Source of the DNA: Glossina fuscipes
Lineage: Eukaryota; Arthropoda; Insecta; Diptera; Glossinidae
DNA: 64,000 nt
Reading direction: 5' to 3'
Assembly: GCF_014805625.2 (NCBI RefSeq)
Contig: NW_023998417.1
Location: 9,926,563 to 9,990,562, forward strand
Below, piece after piece: positions 1-11,505 of this stretch. The notes below the pieces were generated by a model. The model did not search any database. It was not told the DNA's origin and worked only from the letters and a program-made list of their open reading frames with translations. Within the stretch, counting starts at the first letter, position 1, and each line of letters starts with the position of its first letter. Both the position numbers and the translations under genes were made by a program.

Positions 1-854
1 ATAAATTCGTTCCGCTAAAATTGGTTGCTAGATAATGACGTTGGAATGGTGAAAGTTCCAGTTCCAGTGTGTATCAAAACTTAAAGAAGTGAATGTCATT
101 CACGGTACTGAGTTTTAAGGTGTTTTTAAATGGATTAAATGGATAAAAGATGCCCCTAAAGTTACGAAAGTGGTAGTAAGCGGGCTTGGAACGAAAGTAT
201 AGTAAGCTACGGAACAATGAAAAAGTCATTTGCGAAAGTTCGGGGAGCAAAATTCTGTTCGTCTGCTGCAAAAACAACCAAGGAAACAAGAATGAGCTGA
301 GAAGTCTTACCGCTCCCCGTACATTCTCCAGACCTGGCCACTTCAGATTGATGTCATATTTAGCAGGTCAGCTGTTCGCAGAAGTTGAAGGCGTCAAAGA
401 ATGAATCAATGGCTATTTCACCTTGGAACCATAAAGTTACTATCGCCAGGAAATCCGTTACTTACCCAACAAGTGACAAAAGCCTGTAGATAACGATGGT
501 CTACATTTCGATTACTAAGCTTTGTAGAAAGTGTATTTTAAATAAAGTTGAACGAGTTTCTTTCGACATCTAAGACATGAGATAGGTGCCGAAAGGCTCA
601 GCCTCCAGCCATTTTCCTTTCCCCTTATCATTAAATTTGTTTATTATTGATAGATATGATGTGTTATGCCACATGTACCTTAAGATATCTTAATTTGCTT
701 TAAAGTTTTTTTGAAAATAGTATTTCAAATTTTTTTGTATAAAAAAAAACACCATCAACATTAAATTCACTCTCATTACAGCTCTTGTAGTCTTAAAGAT
801 GTTTGCAAAGTGTTTTTAAGGAATGAAATCTAAAGAAGGCATTCCGCTGTTCTA

Positions 855-893
<39 letters not shown>

Positions 894-3800
894 GTATATG
901 TATATAAGGTAATTTAAAAACTATAACTACAAGTTTTTAATACCCAACAGTAGTAATACTAACACAACACTTATGTGTACAAATATGAAATAAATCGACG
1001 GTGGTGGTTATAACAAATAAGCCGGTTTCAGTTTTGCAATCAAATACGCACATGTGGTCCCGTTTGCAAAACAAACTATAATACATATATATTTATAGAT
1101 GTATGCGAATGAGAATATGTCGTTGTTCGAATATGAAAATCAACATTTTTATGGAACAATAGAAGAGAAGAGAAAAGTTTATTTAAATGAATGAGTGAAT
1201 GAATGAAACCATTCGGATAGTTTGAGGTGATGTCAGTTTGAAAAACAATTAAAATTTTCCTTTTTATTTATTTATGGTACGCGTATGCAAATATTTTCTA
1301 TTTCATTGTTTTCATTTTTGTGTCTTCCAAAAAACAACAAAAAAAAAAAAAAAAAAAAAAAAACCAAAGGCAATAGGGTGATAAAGGATAAAAAGCCCGG
1401 GTATGTGGTCCAATTTATATGTAAGCAGGAACAAAAAAAAAAAAAACAACAACAAAAAGAAGAAAATAATGTTACAAACTTGCATGTGCTTGTATGTTAA
1501 TCTGTATGCGTGTATATATATGTATGTATATAATAATAATAAAACACACATGGGGTTTCCGAAAAGTTATCGAAAGCAGATATTTTAAAGTGTTTACTTG
1601 TCGGATAGGGGTTCAATGTCTATGACATTGAAGAGTTAGAGCTCGTATACGCAATAAAATCATAGCTAAAGGCTAACAATAATTTAAATGAAATTTGTTC
1701 AAACATTTAAAGCGAAAATATATCACACATGTGTGCGTGTGTTGTAATAGTAAAAATAAAATAAAATTAAATGAAATTGTATTTTGTGAATTTTGTTCAC
1801 TAGAGTGAACAGTAAATTGCGATCTAATTGCTTTTAGATATAAGGAGCAAAAAACAAAAAAAACAAAAAAAAAAAAAGTGAAATTATCGTTGATTGTGAG
1901 AAGAGGGCAAAAGGGAATTAAATTCGCCCGAAAGTTACTTTATAAATGTGTTTAACTTCTGCATAATGTATTTGAGTCTCTTCAGTGTCTGTCAATAAAG
2001 GTTAAATAATGTATTGTATTAGTATTAGTATTAGTATTTCTTTTTCTCGTAAGTAAGTGTTGTACACCTAAACAACTCAACTGAACACCAACTTAGCTCA
2101 ACTACTTATATATGTTCATGCCACAAACATGAGTTTACACTTCCGCTTACATCTCCTTATTTATTATTAAGTGAAATTTCTTCAAATTTTCCATTTCGTA
2201 TATGTGAATATAAATGTATAACGTATTTATAACATATGTTTACAATAAGAAAAACTGATCTTTAAGTGTGAAGATAAACATGTAGATGGTTATAAACATC
2301 CCCGAACGATGGGGCATACTTCCCACGAAAGCGAGCTTCAACGACCCTATAAAGTATTTATATAATTTTGATCATTGTCAAATTCGAAATCAATGTATTC
2401 AAGTCTATCCGTCTGTCTGGCTGCGTTAGATTTGAAATTTGGTAGAAACATTGAAAATTCTTATCCACAGATTAATGTTGAAAATAGGTCAGATCGGTCA
2501 AAGAGTACGCTCATAGTAAACTTATGGGTTTTTGTCCAACCATCTAAGATGGCCTCGTTCTTTACTATACATTAAATCAAATGAATACTTTTAAGGCTTC
2601 GATTTTTTATGTGTGTGTGTTAAATTGTGTTTGTAAAACACGTGCATCAGGTGTTTTTAATAAATATAAATAAAAACTATTTTCGTTATCCAAACAACAC
2701 CAAAATGTACAACAAGTGACTATTATAACCAATAAAAATATTTTTTACGGCTGTAGTCGAATCTTTTACACTCATCAGCTAACCATTTACCGCCTTAGGG
2801 TGCCCTTAAGACTACGGCTATATTTTGCAATTTAATTTTTCGGCTGCCAAGAGTAACTTCAGTTTTTGATGAGTTCTAAACCAATCATATCTTGTAGGCA
2901 TCCTCTGTGTTAATTTTCCTCAGCATCACAGTCCTCTATGAACTTCAGCGGGCAAATCCTATGCGATTTATTTACTACTTGAAAGAGACCAACATTTTAT
3001 TATGATATGCAAATTCAGAATCACTTCCTGAAGCGATCTAATCTTGTCTGTCCACCTGTCCGTTCATGTGTGTGCGAAAAAGTCGCAAATTTTGATATCA
3101 TTTCATAAAATTTGATGCATTGTCGTGTTTTGGCCTCTTTTTCCATATAACGTCAGATATATAAGTAACTGTACTAGACGAAAAGGTGTAGACATTTAAT
3201 TCTCATAACTCATTATAGTGTTTGTACTCTTTTTCTAATGTATTTGCTTTGCAATTAAACGAGGTACTCAAATTTTTTGTTGTTCCCGCTCTTCTCTATA
3301 TCTTTTTTTTTTTTTTTTTTAATATAACGAAGGGGTATCTTCGAAAGTGTACACAGACAATTATTTGAGTCTTCACTTTATTACATCGAATTCGGACTTC
3401 GCTTTTGAAGTGAAATGAAAAAATATTGGCGTCCGTCCCAACAGTTGGATAATCTTGCCTTAAGTTACACATTGTACATGGTAGATGTATGTATCCAAAT
3501 TTACTTTAATATCCCTTATTTAATGTCTCTCAGTAACAATAAAATTTTACCTAAATGTTTCAATATTTACTTACTTTCTTTCAATAATAATAACAACAAC
3601 AACAACAACAACAACAATAAGAAATAAACGAGTCTGTAAAATGTCAATGATGCTTTCACATAAAATGATAAAATGGCAATCTACCTACCTACCTACCTAC
3701 CTACCTACCGTTCCACTTACAGTTTGTCAATCGAACGTATAATAATGTTTTTTGCGCTAAATGCAAGAAGAAGTCCTTATGTGTGTAGATATAGGATATG

Positions 3801-5484
3801 TTATTAACAAGTATATATTTGGGTGAATATGTTGTTTTGGTTGCTATTGTTGTATGTTTGCCTGTTAGCTAAATGGGGTTGTCAAAATAATTTGACAGTT
3901 TTTTCTATTCTTCTTATATGGTTTTTTAGATGAAACATTCGAACAATTTAATGGAATTAAACTGAACGAAAAAAAAAAAAAAAAAATCATGGCTTATATG
4001 AATGCCGTTTAAATAAACAAAAAAAAAGGAAGAAAATTAGTGTAATTGACTTGTAAAAAAAAAAGAAAAAAAATAATCACAATAATAATAATAATAGTAA
4101 AGAGTAAAAAAGTTATATGCGGCTTTATTCGAATCTTCGAATATCCTTCATCAGCTTGTGTACATTTTTTCGTTCTGGGGTAGAACGAAAATCATTTCAT
4201 GTTGTGTACGAATCATTTTAGTGCCGTCTAATGGCATAGTCGATAATCTTCTTTTGATAGTTATTCCGGCTGGTGTAACTAAAGCCTTGAGCCTTAAATT
4301 CGCCTCAAGAGTTTCTTCAGTAGCTTAATGCATACAAATTTTCACTGAATAAATGGACACTTTGATAAAATATTGAATTAATTACTAATAAAGATAATGT
4401 TTGCTAAGCTTCAGATGAATTGTAGTAATTATCCTCTACATTACTTGTGGTATCAGAATATGTCAACTTTGTACGAATGTATGTAAATCCCAGAAAGAAT
4501 TGAGAGCGACCTACTTTTCATTATACCAAGGGATTTCAAAAAAAAAATTTGTCTGTCCGGCTGTCCGTCTTGTTTTCTTGTGTTCAACCTACAGCTCACT
4601 ATTTTGTAGATATTGTGATCAAATACTTATTTTCACGCCCATTTCAAACGCGTTTCAAAATAAACTATCGAGTGGTTTGGAAACTTTATAATGGGCCGTA
4701 TCCCACTACACACAAAACAAATACAGAGCTCCATACGAGAACTACTGAGGTTTTTCATTTAACTATACTTTTGTGGAGATTTTTCCTGCCGCAAAAATGA
4801 ATCGATAAAGAGGTATGAAGAAGAAGGGATTCTACTACAACTTATGTTTGGCTTTGAAAATATGTATATACTTATTATAAAAGGCATAACCAATTAATTA
4901 TGCTTTGCTAAGAAGAGGAAAGCGATGCAGAAAGACCGATATTACTTTCGATTGTGGACTGCTGGCTTACTGTTGAATGATTGGATGAGTTTATTTCGAA
5001 CCGTCGGCAGAAAAAAACCTACATTTGCTTTATAAGCAGTACCTTTTTCTTCACAGGGGTTAATTACTCAATAGTGTCAGTTCTCTATTTTTGCCAAGAT
5101 TTGATTGTTATTGCCACACAATGTCAGATGTCAAGGATGCAATTACAAATTGAAAAATTATATTAAATATCGAATTATAATAATAACGAGACCTTTCAGC
5201 AAATTAGTCTGATGATCATATATAAAAAGTCTTTTCAGACAAAAACAACCAACAATATTAGAATTTTTTTTTTTTTTGAAAAGTTTACTGCACCTGTTGA
5301 TACAAATGCTATAAATAGGAGAACGAAACAATAGTCTTCTATCGCACAAAAATTCAATAATATCGAAGACCAATGATACCTTTGCCTGTGAAATTGATAG
5401 CAAATAATGGGAACCATTTTCGATTGTGTAAAGTAATTTATTCTCTACTTCAATGAAAGCATTGCCATTTTCCATTCCATTCAT
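1..5484. other. Gene-poor left flank with repeats
   Basis: Holds (TA)n at 856-904, an A-rich run at 1329-1363, (AAC)n at 3583-3620, (ACCT)n at 3681-3709 and dispersed-repeat fragments at about 2345-2560, 2990-3150 and 4490-4740 (each with a TGTCTGTCC-like core on the plus strand). A 72-codon frame at 186-404 lies in somewhat GC-richer DNA but is not recognised. Confidence 0.45.
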
Positions 5485-5490
5485 TTTATT
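5485..5490 (-). terminator. Polyadenylation signal AATAAA of SP1
   Basis: The first AATAAA on the minus strand after the SP1 stop codon, about 82 nt into the 3' region. It is a canonical hexamer at a normal distance; the cleavage site is not determined. Confidence 0.5.
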
Positions 5491-5571
5491 TTTTTAAATC
5501 TTTTTCAAATTTAAAACTTTGTCGACTTTTTGAACCTAAACTCGTAAACGAAAGCCGCGCTGCGTAATTAA

Positions 5572-7785
5572 TTATTTTTCTTTCAACAAACTAATGCTGT
5601 CGTTGCCAGCGTCAGTAACTACACTGTGTATCCAATCCGAGTAAGCAGCCACTTTAGTATAAACAGCCGGATGTCCGGCTACTCCGCATCGGGTAAAGCC
5701 ATAACTGACGACACCATAGGTAACCCAGCGTGAATGTTTGCGATCGAAATACATCAACGGTCCGCCGCTATCTCCCGCGCAAGTATCTTTACCAAACTCA
5801 CCACCAGCACATAATTGTGTTGATCCCAGCTGGACACCGTAACGACGCATTATTTTTGAGCAATTTTCTTGCGACACTAAAGGGATGCGCAACTTTAATT
5901 TAATAGGACTTGGTATGTTCGTAAAGTATTTGTTAACTGCAATTTTTGAATAAAATGTTAGCTTTTAATTACTTTTGGTTGTAGAAGATGAATAATGCGC
6001 TTACATAAATCTGTTCTTCCCCAACCGGAAACGGAAAATATTTGACCTTCTTCAAATTCGAATAGCTCAGCAGTTCGATTAGGCAAACATATGGGCATTA
6101 TAAAATTAGTAAATGTTACCTCCTCGTCTAGGCGAATGACAGCTATGTCATGAAACTTATTGCGAGAATTTTCTTTATATTCGGGATGTACAAATATATG
6201 GTCGATTTCAATATTGGAAACGGAATCAGCACAATTTAGATAATTGATTTCCTCAATACAATCCGGTTCAGTTCCAACATTGAATTCTCCTAAACGGACA
6301 TATTTGCTATGTATAAATAAAGTCGGAGAGAGTTAAAATTTCAAAAAAATTTAATAAAATTTATGTCGATTAGCAAGCAAATCGTAAATCTATGGCTTAC
6401 AGTCCCTTTTTCAGGCGATAGGCTTCACCGCTAACGCAATGAGCGGCTGTTAATATATGACGGCTATCAATTAAAACACCACTGCAACTGAATTCATCTA
6501 CAAAAGCAAGAATAGAGTTAAAAAGACTTTTAAAATCTAATCGCATCTATTCGTAAGACTTATTTTTCCCTCGGTATAAAGAATAGCTAAGTTAATACTA
6601 AGCTAGCTAAGGCATACAAGCAGTAAAATTCATCTGGTTTTATTAAGTTTATACAAAACAAGTAAACACGGTATAGTGGCCTACGGCGGACCATCAAATA
6701 CGGTACGCAATCCTACAGCTATTCTTATAACGATTTTTCGGAATAAAGCTTTATATGGGAAGTGGTTGAAAACGTGGCCCTATCCGAATCATTTCCAATG
6801 GCGTTCGTCCTTTGGCTAAAACTCGGTAGTGTACTATAATTCATCAAAATATCTCAAAAATTCTGACCTGTTTGTTAGGCAATAGAATACAAGGCGGACA
6901 GACGGAGAGACGGATAGACAGAGAGACAAACTCAGAATCACTTTCTGGATTGCTCGGTATAATATAAGGTGAGCCCATCTCAAGCCCTTCTAGATCTTAC
7001 GTACATCTGCACAAATTTACTGTGTCGGACAGACAACTTCGATATAATACACGTATATAGCGGTATAGTAAAAAATCAGCTTATTTCAATTAAATCCTTC
7101 TCGGTGTTATGTACAACGCCGAGTGAGACGAATATATCCTTGCCACCACAACTGGTGTCGGGTAAAAGTATTCTGGCACAGGAACAAACCTGGTAAGCAT
7201 CATTGGGCTTCAGTTCTATTTCTTTGTAGTCGTAATACTAAGAATGTATTGTAAAGAAGTTGGTAACGCTTTGTTAAATTTCGACATACTTGTGTTGTAA
7301 ATTAGTAAAGCCAACCAGGGAAACTCATTGAGTTCAGCGATTTCACCGCCATAAATACGTTGTGTCACTTGTTTCCCACACGCATTAAGTTGATCGCTCG
7401 CATAAATGCGACGTTTAAGTTTTTTCTTCTTTGTACTTGCGCTAAGATTTTGATGGGCAAGTTGAGTAAATTTTAATAGTGGCTCTCGGTACCGTTGCCC
7501 CTGAACGGGGCAACATACCGTTGATTCCAAATCATCAATTAAGTCAGGACATTGAATATTTTTCAAAAAATTCACTCTCTCCGCAGTCAACTCTGAAGAG
7601 TTACGCACTTCTAAATAAGGTGAACAATCGCTCACTGCAACACAAGCACTAGATTCCGATTGATGCGGAATTTTACATTTTGAAAAAGTTTCAATCTCTA
7701 GCTTATTGACATGCGTCGTTTCTAAATACAAATATTGATGTATCACTGTAATCAATAATAATATCTGCAAAACGAAACCGTACAT
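5572..7785 (-). CDS. SP1: secreted CLIP-domain serine protease (easter/SPE/MP1-like, CLIPB type)
   Basis: Four exons, joined by GT-AG introns with matching phases: 7290-7785, 6401-6497, 6005-6306 and 5572-5936, giving 419 aa. The start is the first ATG, directly before a hydrophobic signal peptide (residues 1-21). The clip domain has six Cys (37, 48, 54, 79, 91, 92). A basic linker follows (residues 119-126, Lys/Arg rich), then linker Cys136 and the activation site QR143-IYGG. The protease domain has TAAHC with His185, HDIAV with Asp251, and GDSGGP with Ser355. Asp349, six residues before the Ser, predicts cleavage after Arg/Lys. Cys214 and Cys223 form the extra pair in the 75-loop seen in easter-like proteases. 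Family knowledge: such zymogens circulate in haemolymph and act in Toll (Spätzle) or prophenoloxidase cascades; which substrate applies here is unknown. Unlike SP2 and SP3, signal peptide and clip domain share one exon. Intron 1 contains a dispersed repeat. Confidence 0.93.
6665..7050 (-). repeat. Dispersed TGTCTGTCCG-core repeat inside SP1 intron 1
   Basis: On the minus strand it shows the family landmarks in order: an ACTTGAGATGG block, CAGAAAGTGATTCTGA, a pyrimidine-rich TCTGTC/TCCGTC run, then an AAAGC box close to TATATGGG. It is an old, diverged copy of the element seen at 14.8 and 18.1 kb. It fills about half of the intron and has no coding potential. Confidence 0.6.
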
Positions 7786-7866
7786 GATAATCGTTAAAAA
7801 AGTCAACAAATTGTAAAAATAATTAAATTTAAAAAAAATTGTTTTTTTCCACACACAAAAACACTA

Positions 7867-7900
7867 TAACTGCTGCTATGTCTTAACTAGGACTGACTGA
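7867..7900 (-). promoter_or_regulatory. Inr + DPE core promoter candidate of SP1
   Basis: On the minus strand, TCAGTC (7895-7900) matches the insect initiator, with +1 at 7898. AGTTA at 7867-7871 falls at exactly +28 to +32 and fits the downstream promoter element consensus RGWYV. No TATA box is seen 30 bases upstream, as expected for a DPE promoter. The predicted 5' leader is 113 nt. A second overlapping TCAGTC begins four bases later. Confidence 0.5.
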
Positions 7901-9234
7901 CCATTAAAACCTCGCATACTCCAATTGAGCTGCGTTTGTGATACAACAACAAATTTTGTACTAAATTTAAATGCATACAAGAAATAAAAGCATTACAATA
8001 ACGTATTCAATATTCATATAAATGCCAAAAAATTTCGAATTTAAATATTTACAAAATGTTCAAGATCAATCCACAAACTGCTTAACTACAAATTACCACA
8101 AATAGATTACATATGTTTGACTTTAAACTGAACGTGACACCTTTTCTTTTTATGTGTTTTTTTATTTTTTTTTTCTTTTATTTACAAAAAGCGGAACAGT
8201 TCACTAAAAACGAGATCATTACTCAAATGGCTTAGTTAGCGGTCGTTTGCATTTCAATCCAGGTAAACAGATCAGTTACGTAAGTCTGCTTTTTTTTTTT
8301 TTCTCTTTTTTACCCAAATACAATATAGAAAACCAATCGGTACGTTGTAGAAACCAAGGAAAGTTTTCACTTTCATTGAAGTTTATATTGTAAATAGGCC
8401 GACAAATTGTAGTATAGTTTGAGGAGATGTGAAAATATTAAACTTAAAACTTTTAGAGACCATTGTCCATACGTGCCAGGCACGTATATAAACAAATGAC
8501 ACGTTCAGCGTAAATCTTGAATTGGATTTTCGCTGAAAGTACAACACTACCCCACATAGAATAAAATCTGGTATCAATAAATTATAATTTATGTTAGCCA
8601 AATTTGTTAATAAACTTAGTCTAATAATTTCATATATAAGTTTTAATAATGAAACTTTGCGTCGAGCTCGCCTTGGTATAAGAGAAGTATTTAAAAAAAT
8701 ATATCAATGGAATTCTTTTAATGATAGTGACGCTCTTTGCGAATTCATTTTGACATTTTAAAGAGTGACAGTCTTGGTGTGAATAGCCGAGCAGACTAGA
8801 AAATATATGCATACTTCCACTACAAAGGATTCATAAAGAATGCATAGGGAAGCCTCTGTCACACAACACAGTTCAGTTCAGTAAATACAGTAAAGAACTT
8901 TTTTACGATATATTTGTTTTGCTATATATATTTAAAACGCATAGAGATACGCCTTGGAGTTATGCAAATTTTATATATATGGGTATCTACTCTTATATAT
9001 ATATAACGCAATACATAAACCTGATTTCAAATTGTTCGTTAGCACGCGCACCAAGTCAAGTCAAGTTTGAAAATCGAGAAAATTTCCTTAGACGCCCATC
9101 CGCAACCAACCAACGAACAAGTACATATTTTCTTACATTGCAATCTCACAAGCAGTTTAGAACTTTGAATTTGTTCTTCAAATATTTCACCAAATGTGAT
9201 TCTTAATTCAAGTAACTATCTCATCTTTTGCTTA
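7901..9234. other. Intergenic SP1-Tc1 relic: AT-rich, nothing recognised
   Basis: T-rich runs and short frames without family features. The frames near 8.4-8.8 kb and 8.9-9.2 kb have biased composition and no splice context, so I do not call them. It may hold upstream regulatory sequence of SP1. Confidence 0.4.
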
Positions 9235-9510
9235 CGAAACAACTGCAATTCTTCGCGGAATATATTCGTAGAGTGAACGTTGTCCCATTCTTGTCCGAAA
9301 TCTACTCTAAAACACCCAACAATGGTTTAGCTATGTTCTAGTTGGCTATTGCACTGGCCAGGGAAGACACTTGATGATTTCCTCAGGCTTCTCAAATCAA
9401 GACTATACCTTCTTGACTGTGTGTATAGGCGACTTTTCATTTTGGAGTAGGGCGAGATTTGGTAGCAATATGCTAACCATAGTAAAAACTTCATTACTGA
9501 GGATGTGGAG
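9235..9510 (-). pseudogene. Tc1-like transposase relic (C-terminal DDE region)
   Basis: Reading the minus strand with one shift gives the end of a Tc1-type transposase. SPIHTVKKV matches the conserved 'aPiHTa..v' box. LPWPVQ-stop-P, then IAKPLLGVL in another frame, match the 'lpWPaqSPDLNPIENLWGvl' box. Stops and frameshifts show it is long dead. It lies between SP1 and SP2, beyond the 3' end of SP2. No terminal inverted repeats were found. Confidence 0.6.
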
Positions 9511-9618
9511 GCGGTAATCCAGTCCGAGCCCTATGTACTAAGAGCAGGATAGGAAAGTACTAAGAAAACTACCCCCGTTTGCTTAACTGAATAGACACAA
9601 TAGCCTTTCTTCTTAAAA

Positions 9619-9624
9619 TTTATT
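9619..9624 (-). terminator. Polyadenylation signal candidate of SP2
   Basis: AATAAA on the minus strand about 130 nt past the SP2 stop codon, the first canonical hexamer there. A 14-base A tract on the same strand lies between. Confidence 0.35.
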
Positions 9625-9751
9625 TAAATTAATATTTCTTAGTCAAAATTAATTTCTTTTTTTTTTTTTTTTACAATTAACTACAAGTCATTTTAATTCT
9701 ATCAGTTCATTTGTATTAGAACTACCAGTAAATAATTGAAAATTTTTATCC

Positions 9752-11471
9752 TTAAGCCCTTAATTTTCCCAAAATCCATTCAGTGTAGCTGCTGACGCGT
9801 GAATACACTCCGGGCCAACCTTCGTTACCACAACGGCGTCCAAATGAGACCACACCTTGTAAAATCCAAATACCGTTATGGTTATGCATTAGTGGCGCAC
9901 CCGAATCCCCACGGCAACTGTCTTTATTTAATTCACCGCCGGCACAGATTTGTGTCCATTCAATATTCAATCCTAGTGTGGCGTATTGTTGTTGACAATA
10001 TTTTTGATCAAATAACGGTACGCTGACACTTTGTTTTACAGCACTACTTGATTTTTTTTCGGTAGCACCCCAACCGATTACTGTTAGATTGGCATTCATT
10101 CCGAGTGCGTAATCTCTTAACACCGATGGCATGCAAATAGGTCTTATGGTCTTAGAATATCGCACATTATTCTCTAATCGTAGAAGTGCAATATCATTCA
10201 AAGGATTTTTACCAGATTTATACAATTCATGCACAATCCTTTCCATTACTCTTACCCTCTCTACATTGTTAGTCAATCGCATATTTTGTGTATAATCGTG
10301 GACGCCAAGACGTACTGCCACTCTGCGAAGTAGAGTAAACGAATATAATTTTTTTTTTTTGTCGGTTAATCAATTTAAGACACTTACAATTCTCCTTTCA
10401 GCCTGAGAACTGCGCCTTTCACACAATGGGCAGCCGTTAGCACGTAACGAGGATTTATTAAAGTTCCCGCACATACCATATCCGTATTAGGATCTGAGAA
10501 GTAAACCAAAAAAGCATACATAGATTAGATAGCATAGATTAATTTTCTCCTAGACTTGATCTTGTGAGATAACTAACTATTCGAGTAAGTCAATCAATCG
10601 AAAATAGTAAATTTCCAAGTCCTAATAAACATAGGAACTTGAAGAAATTGTTAACAACAGACATTTAAGCCCAAACTCATTTTCGTTTTTTAGAGAAGAA
10701 GAAAAAAGAAATTTTAAAAAAGTCTTCAAATTCGTTTACCTGCATTTGAATATTCCAAAAAAGCCAGCCAAGGAAACTCATGTAGATCCGCATTGCGTCC
10801 ACCATAGATACGATTGTCTATGAATTCTCCACCACAAGTTGGAGGTTTTGGTAATAAACTTATAGCATTTTCTATGCTAGCACTTTCCATCCAATAATTG
10901 TCTCTTACTGATGATCCTTGACGTTGTTCATATATCTCGTTCTGATTAAATTCGTTGCTATAATCGTAGACTTCATTGATGAAATTTTGCGTGAAACCCG
11001 TATCACTTGAGCAGCAAACCATTGGAGTTGTACCAAAGCCGCCACCACATCGTGAAGCTCTTATGAAATCATAGTCGCTATGCATAAGAACTTGGCAATT
11101 TTGTATGGCCACGCAAGTACCAATGCGTCGATTTGGATTCAAGCAACGGCGAATATTATTATTATTGTTGCTGTTGGTTCTGAATGCTTTAAATTGAAAG
11201 AATAAGAAAGAAAGATCTTGTTATAGTATGCAATATAATCTTGGTCTGTGTTTTTAAAATGCTAAGATTTCTGTAAATTTTTATTTCAAAGAAATTTGAT
11301 GAATAATGGGTCGTTGACCTTAAGCACCTGTACTTTACCTACATTTAAAAAGCCTTCAATTTTCTTGAGTAGCTATAGTAATTACTCACATCATATATGA
11401 TCTGCTCGTTAATTATATGTTACATATAAGAATCTACAGACTTTTATACATACTACCTTTCCTATATGCAA

Positions 11472-11505
<34 letters not shown>

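Noticed and set aside
3681..3709. Regular 4-base repeat considered as an array of interest
   Set aside because: A plain (ACCT)n microsatellite; no spacers, so not CRISPR-like.
9752..10321. SP2 exon 4 as an independent short protease
   Set aside because: It starts at a GTG inside an exon, lacks the catalytic His and joins in phase to the upstream exons.
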